Of a stretch of DNA of 34,444 nucleotides, positions 29,947 to 34,444 are shown one piece after another. A model generated the notes under the pieces. The model was not told where the DNA came from, ran no database searches, and saw only the letters and a program-made list of their open reading frames with translations. Numbering within the stretch: position 1 is the stretch's first letter; the number at the start of each line of letters is the position of its first letter. This DNA is from Candidatus Mediterraneibacter avicola (GTDB taxonomy: Bacteria > Bacillota > Clostridia > Lachnospirales > Lachnospiraceae): NCBI GenBank assembly GCA_019115385.1, contig DXDR01000062.1, positions 1 through 34,444 of the forward strand, in the 5' to 3' direction. Both the position numbers and the translations under genes were made by a program.

Positions 29947-30831
29947 ATGGCAATTTTTAAAGGCGCAGGTGTGGCTATCGTTACACCTATGAAAGAAAAT
30001 CTGGAAATCAATTATGATAAGCTGGATGAAATGCTGGAAGAGCAGATCGCCGGAGGCACAGACGCAATTATTATCTGCGGCACCACCGGTGAGTCGGCGA
30101 CCATGACTGAAGAAGAACACAGCGAAGCAATCCGCTTTACCGTTGAGCGGGTAAAACACAGGATCCCAGTCATCGCAGGAACAGGCTCCAACAGCACTGC
30201 AACGGCAGTCCAGCTCTCTCAGGATGCCATGAAGGACGGCGCGGACGGACTGCTCCTTGTAACCCCGTACTACAACAAAGCCACCCAGAACGGACTCATA
30301 GCACACTATACAAAAATCTGCACAGAAGCGCCGCTTCCAGCGATTCTTTATAACGTGCCAAGCCGCACCGGTTGTTCCATTCAGCCGAAAACTCTGGCAC
30401 ACCTTGTAAAAAATGTAGATTCCATTGTAGGCGTAAAAGAGGCATCCGGCAATATCGGCAGCGTAGCGGAGATCATGCATCTGTGCGACGGAAAACTTGA
30501 TCTGTACTCCGGAAACGACGATCAGGTCGTGCCGCTTCTCTCTCTTGGAGGAATCGGCGTGATCTCTGTTCTGTCCAACGTAGCTCCCACATATGTACAC
30601 GATATGGTCATGAAGTATCTTTCCGGCGACGTACAGGGCAGCGCAAAGATGCAGCTGGATGCGATCCCGCTGTGCAGCGCCCTCTTCTGCGAAGTGAATC
30701 CGATTCCGGTAAAAGCCGCCCTCAATCTGATGGGGAAAAATGTCGGACCGCTCCGCGCTCCTCTGACGGAGATCGAAGATGCCCACAAAGAGACGCTGCG
30801 CCAGGCAATGCAGGATTTCGGGCTGCTGTAA
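29947..30831 (+). CDS. dapA: 4-hydroxy-tetrahydrodipicolinate synthase
   Basis: DapA condenses pyruvate with aspartate semialdehyde, the first committed step toward diaminopimelate and lysine. The 294 residues show GTTGES (T46, T47), the Schiff-base lysine K164 in VGVKEASGNI and Y135 in LYNVPSRTG, all catalytic-site residues. A longer frame begins inside the riboswitch terminator, but GGAGGAG just before the ATG at 29947 decides the start. It is controlled by the lysine riboswitch upstream and ends at a strong terminator, so it is a single-gene unit. Confidence 0.97.
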   Translation: MAIFKGAGVAIVTPMKENLEINYDKLDEMLEEQIAGGTDAIIICGTTGESATMTEEEHSEAIRFTVERVKHRIPVIAGTGSNSTATAVQLSQDAMKDGADGLLLVTPYYNKATQNGLIAHYTKICTEAPLPAILYNVPSRTGCSIQPKTLAHLVKNVDSIVGVKEASGNIGSVAEIMHLCDGKLDLYSGNDDQVVPLLSLGGIGVISVLSNVAPTYVHDMVMKYLSGDVQGSAKMQLDAIPLCSALFCEVNPIPVKAALNLMGKNVGPLRAPLTEIEDAHKETLRQAMQDFGLL

Positions 30832-30833
30832 AC

Positions 30834-30889
30834 AACTGCAGGAACAGTTTGGGAATGTGCCCAGAACTGTTCCTGCAGTTTTATTTTTC
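30834..30889 (+). terminator. Terminator of dapA
   Basis: Arms 30834-30853 and 30860-30880 form a 20-bp stem (16 plus 4 pairs, one bulged G) with a 6-base loop, followed by TTATTTTTC. It starts 3 bases after the stop codon. The convergent degV-type gene may use the same structure, though the T-run is poor on the minus strand. Confidence 0.88.
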
Positions 30890-30971
30890 TGATGATTTTA
30901 ATTTTATACCCTCTCTATCCAAGGGCATACACGCCTCAAATCTGGAAATATCCTAAATCTCATTTCTGCCT

Positions 30972-31844
30972 TTACGACCGTTTTTTACCGTAAAATACAA
31001 GTCCTACCACGCCCGGTCCGGCATGGGTGCCGATACTGGGACTTACATCGTTGATCACAACATTGGTAAACCCGAGTTCTTTGACCATATCCGCCACATT
31101 CCTGGCTTCATCCAGGCAGTCTCCGTGGAGCACAGCCACCATACGGTCCTTTCCGTAGGAGTCTGTTTCAAGCGCCGCCTCCATCCTGCTCACAAGTGTT
31201 TTCAGAGATTTTTTCCTTCCTCTCACCGTGCCGTCGGCTTTCAGCTCTCCCGATGCCGTCACTGTCAGTATGGGCTTAATATTGACAAGGCTGCCCACCA
31301 CCGCCGTCGTCTTGGAAACCCTGCCTCCTCTCTGCAGATGGTTCAGATCATTCACCGTAAAGGACACATTGACATGATCCCGCTCTTCTGTCAGGATGTC
31401 GTACACTTCCTGCATCGTTCTGCCCTCTTTCCACAGCTCGACCGCCCGGTAAACAGACACGCCCTCTCCAAGAGATGCGTTCAGAGAGTCAAAGACCATG
31501 ATCTTTCTCTCGGGATAGTCCTCCAGAAGCTGATTTGCAGTCATCATCACATTGTTGCAGCTTCCGCTTAGAGCGCTGGAAAATGCAATATGAAGAATAT
31601 CTTTCCCTTCTTTCAGCAGCTTTTCAAACCGTTCCCGGATGACCTCGGGATTATTCGCCATTGATTTCGGCAGTTCGCCGTTGCGCATAGTCTCATAAAA
31701 TTCATGAGGCTCCATATTGAGCTGGTCTCCATAGACCGTATCGCCGAATGCATAATACTGCGGTATGATCGTCAGATTATTTTCCTTTATAAATGCCGGC
31801 AGCACATCTGAATTCGAATCCGTCGTAACAACATAATCAGACAT
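30972..31844 (-). CDS. DegV family protein (fatty-acid-binding fold)
   Basis: The 290-residue protein matches the DegV family, whose members bind a fatty acid and can work as FakB subunits that present fatty acids to the kinase FakA. Seen: VVTTDSNSDVLPAFIKENNLTIIPQYYAFGDTVYGD, the serine-rich IAFSSALSGSCNN loop, VFDSLNASLGEG, VNDLNHLQRGGRVSKTTAVVG and the end PSIGTHAGPGVVGLVFYGKKR. AGGAGG lies 7 bases before the ATG. Whether this copy is a FakB cannot be decided, because no fakA is nearby. It converges on dapA, and its upstream flank borders the IS91-like element. Confidence 0.92.
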   Translation of the reverse strand: MSDYVVTTDSNSDVLPAFIKENNLTIIPQYYAFGDTVYGDQLNMEPHEFYETMRNGELPKSMANNPEVIRERFEKLLKEGKDILHIAFSSALSGSCNNVMMTANQLLEDYPERKIMVFDSLNASLGEGVSVYRAVELWKEGRTMQEVYDILTEERDHVNVSFTVNDLNHLQRGGRVSKTTAVVGSLVNIKPILTVTASGELKADGTVRGRKKSLKTLVSRMEAALETDSYGKDRMVAVLHGDCLDEARNVADMVKELGFTNVVINDVSPSIGTHAGPGVVGLVFYGKKRS

Positions 31845-31890
31845 TGTTTTTCCTCCTGCTTGTACTTTTTTAGCTGCATCGCGCTATGAA

Positions 31891-31902
31891 CAATTGTACC
31901 AA
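31891..31902. repeat. Left 12-bp inverted match of the IS91-like element
   Basis: CAATTGTACCAA here is the exact reverse complement of TTGGTACAATTG at 34350-34361. Just to its right is a hairpin GTCGC/GCGAC flanked by GTACC and GGTAC (31896-31932), a plausible structured end. A further imperfect pair, TAGCAGTT (31960-31967) with AACTGCTA (32023-32030), follows. Confidence 0.45.
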
Positions 31903-32153
31903 GTCGCTGGCGCGACGGCTAGTGCAAGGTACATAATTCCGCTACTTTTCCGAAAAAAATAGCAGTTTTTGTATTTATGTTGTATTGTTAAGTTACCACG
32001 CCAAACAAACACATAAACCGCCAACTGCTATGCTTAGTTTAACATGGATTTTTAAACTCAACAACTACATATCTTATCTTTTTCCAAGACCGCCGCCTTG
32101 AAAGATCCGCTGCCTGTCGTTCTATTACTATATCTTTTCAAGGAGGCCCTGTC

Positions 32154-33017
32154 ATGGACTATTTTAAAACTTATCGGGAGATGATCTCTCTCCGCGGTCT
32201 TACTGACCATACCGTAAAATCTTATTCCACTTACATCCGTTCTTATCTGGAGTATCTGCAGACGATTCTTCTGAAACAACCAGAGAACGTCTCCTGGGAT
32301 GATCTCCGGGATTATATCCGCTGGCTGCAGAAGGAACGTTCTCTTTCGGACCGCACAATCAATGCCTGTATTTCGCAGCTCCGCTTCTTTACCATGTATG
32401 TGCTGCACAAACCCTGGGATCCCACCCAACTCCCTATGAGGAAGTTCGATTCTTATCTGCCCTTTGTCCCAACTCAAAAGGAAGCTGATATTTTTATCTC
32501 CACTCTCTCGGACCTCAAGCCTAAAGCCATGGTCTCCCTCATGTACTCTGCAGGACTCAGGGTAGGGGAAGTCTGTAACCTCCGTTACTGTGATATCGAA
32601 CGCAAAAATATGCGGATCCATATCGCCCATTCCAAAAGCCGTTCCGACCGCTACGCCATCCTTTCCCAAAAGGCCCTGGATCTCCTTACCCGATACTGGT
32701 TTGAATACGGTCGTCCAACGGAATGGCTTTTTCCGAAACAGACCGATTCTTCCCGTCCCATTGATACTTTTTATATCTGCCGTCATATGCGGGCCCATGA
32801 AGATTTCCTTGGATGGAAGCACCGGATCACCTGCCACTCTTTCCGGCACGCTTTTGGAACCCACCTTTATGAAAACGGGGCAGACCTGCTGACCATCAAA
32901 AATCTCATGGGACACAAGTCCCTGAATTCTACCCTGATCTACATTCATCTTGCCTCGTACCAGGCCAGAAATATCTCCTCGCCTTTTGACCGGATCGGAG
33001 GTGGATCCCATGAGTAA
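32154..33017 (+). CDS. Tyrosine recombinase/integrase (IS91-associated)
   Basis: The 287-residue protein is a full-length tyrosine recombinase. The N-terminal SAM-like core-binding domain (about 1-95: TDHTVKSYSTYIRSYLEYLQ) is followed by the catalytic domain with R136 (SAGLRVGEV), K161 (AHSKSRSDR), H228-X2-R231 (HSFRH), H254 (GHKSL) and the nucleophile Y263 (STLIYIHL). AAGGAGG precedes the ATG. The stop overlaps the transposase ATG, so both are co-translated. By analogy with other IS91-family members, it may help resolve or target the element; no phage genes are near. Confidence 0.92.
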   Translation: MDYFKTYREMISLRGLTDHTVKSYSTYIRSYLEYLQTILLKQPENVSWDDLRDYIRWLQKERSLSDRTINACISQLRFFTMYVLHKPWDPTQLPMRKFDSYLPFVPTQKEADIFISTLSDLKPKAMVSLMYSAGLRVGEVCNLRYCDIERKNMRIHIAHSKSRSDRYAILSQKALDLLTRYWFEYGRPTEWLFPKQTDSSRPIDTFYICRHMRAHEDFLGWKHRITCHSFRHAFGTHLYENGADLLTIKNLMGHKSLNSTLIYIHLASYQARNISSPFDRIGGGSHE

Positions 33018-34167
33018 TCTCAAGATCCAGAAGATCTGGCAGGATTCTTATGGGGACTACTGCCAGTCCGGACATTTCCAGTCAGAAGAACAGCGGAAAG
33101 CTTCCCGCGCAATCCTCGCCTGCAAGTCCGGCAGGCTTGGAGTCAATGTCAGCGAGTGCAGCGAATGCGGGCACATGGAATTCCACAATAGTTCCTGCCG
33201 TAACCGGAACTGTCCCTGCTGTCAGGCTGTCCTGAAAGAGGTCTGGGTTGATAAACGCAGGGCGGAAGTCATTGACTCCCCTTACTTCCATGTGGTGTTT
33301 ACACTCCCGCACGAACTTAATTCCCTGATTTACTGGAATCAAAAGCTTCTTTACGGCCTTCTCCATAAGTGCTGCGCTGAAACACTTCTGGAACTGAGTG
33401 CAGACCAGAAATACCTTGGAGCAAAGCCCGGGATCATCCAGGTACTCCACACCTGGAACCAGGAACTGGATTATCATGTCCATATGCACTGCATCATCTC
33501 TGGGGGAGGGCTTACTTCTGACCGCAGGATCCGGAAGTCTTCCGCAAAGTTTTTCATCCCGGTCAAAGTCCTCCGGGATAAGTTTAAAGGGAAATATCTC
33601 TCCCTTCTGGACGCCCTGTACCAACAGGAAAAGCTCGTTTTTTCTTCTTCCTGTCGAGCATTACAGGAACCCTCGGAATGGAAAACTTTTAAAAACAATC
33701 TTTACGGGAAAGACTGGTGCCCTTACATCAAAGAGACCTTCAACGGGTTTGGTAACGCCATCGAATATCTGGGACGCTATACCCACCGGATTGCGATCTC
33801 CAACAACCGGATCCTTTCCGTTACGGAAACAGAAGTCACCTTCTCTGCACGTGGCCGGAAACCCGGGGATCCAAAGCGGCAGATCACTCTCAGCTATGGA
33901 GAGTTTATCCGGCGGTTCCTGATGCATGTGCTCCCCGCCGGTTTCCAGAAGATCCGCTATTATGGATTCCTCAATAACCGGATGAAGTCCAGAAATCTGA
34001 AACTGATCTTCCGGATCCAGGGATGCCAGAGGTTCCGTCAGCGCTATACAGGCTTATCTATGGCGGAACTGCTCAAAGCAGTATGGAACATTGATCTGGC
34101 TGTCTGTCCGAAATGCGGCTGTGTTTCCATGCAGCATCTGGGGAGGAGCCATGCTCCTTTCCCATAA
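33010..34167 (+). CDS. IS91-family HUH (Y2) transposase
   Basis: The 385-residue protein has an N-terminal zinc-binding region with C50, C53, C63, C68, C70 and C71 (CSECGHMEFHNSSCRNRNCPCC). The HUH metal site is in YHVHMHCIISGGG (H156, H158, H160). The two-tyrosine motif is EYLGRYTHRIAIS (Y253, Y257), which in rolling-circle transposases forms the covalent DNA link. A C-terminal CPKCGC pair follows. GGAGG lies 8 bases before the ATG at 33010, inside the end of the recombinase gene; longer frames upstream are therefore rejected. Length is normal and no frameshift is seen, so it may be active. Confidence 0.94.
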   Translation: MSNLKIQKIWQDSYGDYCQSGHFQSEEQRKASRAILACKSGRLGVNVSECSECGHMEFHNSSCRNRNCPCCQAVLKEVWVDKRRAEVIDSPYFHVVFTLPHELNSLIYWNQKLLYGLLHKCCAETLLELSADQKYLGAKPGIIQVLHTWNQELDYHVHMHCIISGGGLTSDRRIRKSSAKFFIPVKVLRDKFKGKYLSLLDALYQQEKLVFSSSCRALQEPSEWKTFKNNLYGKDWCPYIKETFNGFGNAIEYLGRYTHRIAISNNRILSVTETEVTFSARGRKPGDPKRQITLSYGEFIRRFLMHVLPAGFQKIRYYGFLNNRMKSRNLKLIFRIQGCQRFRQRYTGLSMAELLKAVWNIDLAVCPKCGCVSMQHLGRSHAPFP

Positions 34168-34376
34168 ACAAAGGCTTTTTTCATACCGATTTTTTAAGGC
34201 CTCCCACCGGAAGGTCTGCGAAGCATGCCCGGAAATCCGTTTGCTGTTAGAAATTCACCTGATTTTCAGCTTTTCATATGGAATATGAACTTTTTCGGCT
34301 CTTCGGAAAGATACAATCTCCATAGGTTTTCCAGCTGATCGTCCGCGAATTGGTACAATTGGAAAGAATCACATTC
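34168..34376. other. 3' part of the IS91-like element, non-coding
   Basis: No convincing gene. The ori end of an IS91-type element is expected here. It includes ACCGGAAGGT-like short pairings (about 34206) and the right inverted match TTGGTACAATTG (34350-34361). Confidence 0.4.
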
Positions 34377-34413
34377 AGAGCAGTTCAGTTTTACTCAGAA
34401 CTGCTCTTTTTCT
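34377..34413 (+). terminator. Intrinsic terminator at the right edge
   Basis: AGAGCAGTTC (34377-34386) pairs with GAACTGCTCT (34398-34407) over 10 bases, followed by TTTTTCTC. It lies just outside the presumed IS end, so it may belong to the IS or to the gene that originally lay upstream. Confidence 0.75.
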
Positions 34414-34444
34414 CGCTCTGAATCTGATACTTTCCTAAAGAATT

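Larger units (their letters stand above)
31890..34361 (+). mobile_element. IS91-like element with tyrosine recombinase and HUH transposase
   Basis: A tyrosine recombinase gene and an IS91-type transposase gene overlap by 8 bases in one orientation. IS91-family elements move by rolling-circle transposition with asymmetric ter and ori ends. They often carry such an accessory recombinase upstream. The limits given are those of the 12-bp inverted match at 31891-31902 and 34350-34361 and are tentative. IS91 elements leave no target duplication, so the ends cannot be fixed from this window alone. Confidence 0.7.

Noticed and set aside
1-34444. tRNA genes, rRNA genes, CRISPR arrays, prophage
   Set aside because: No cloverleaf with a TTCGA-type arm, no rRNA segment, no regularly spaced repeats and no phage structural genes were seen.

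Overview
The window looks like a chromosomal segment of a gut-type clostridium, most likely a Lachnospiraceae member. The reasons are the gene content and order (ireB-ruvX-DUF1292-fur, a DUF4317 protein, paired pflB/pflA, heterodimeric ABC exporters under a MarR regulator), strong AGGAGG-type ribosome binding sites, and moderate GC. This assignment is inference; there is no rRNA or other marker gene in the window.

Left part (1-9700). The end of thiC runs rightward and converges on a leftward housekeeping block: mtaB, ireB, ruvX, a DUF1292 gene and fur. The thiC/fur gap holds several hairpins. A small rightward HPr-like gene (4215-4448), which lacks the phosphocarrier histidine, has its own promoter and two terminators. 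A leftward sulfur/translation block follows: a GH25 lipoprotein, prmA, rsmE, a cysteine desulfurase and thiI. The last two are the usual pair for 4-thiouridine in tRNA.

Middle part (9800-20100). A leftward molybdenum-cofactor operon (moaC, mogA, moaA, MOSC protein) is followed by a 330-bp gap with a 97-nt inverted repeat. Next comes a leftward marR-ABC-ABC operon whose two ATPases show the one-degenerate-site pattern of heterodimeric exporters. A second MarR gene, with a palindromic operator, is coupled rightward to a cytidylate-kinase-like gene and ends at a terminator with a 25-bp stem. A DUF4317 gene faces it.

Right-middle (20300-31850). A MATE pump gene is preceded by a structured leader with its own terminator, which fits a guanidine-IV (mepA-type) riboswitch. 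pflB and pflA follow leftward, separated by a 229-nt nested palindrome. A three-subunit molybdenum hydroxylase (FAD, 2Fe-2S and Mo subunits) comes next and is a probable client of the Moco operon. dapA sits behind a lysine riboswitch, and a DegV-family gene faces it.

Right end (about 31890-34361). An IS91-like element carries a tyrosine recombinase gene overlapping an HUH (Y2) transposase gene.

The most unusual content is the set of related palindromic extragenic repeats at 17579-17632, 21849-21943 and 22699-22927, which look like REP/MITE elements moved in trans. Two riboswitch leaders, two MarR operator-like palindromes and the HPr-like protein are also notable. I see no tRNA, rRNA, CRISPR array or prophage.
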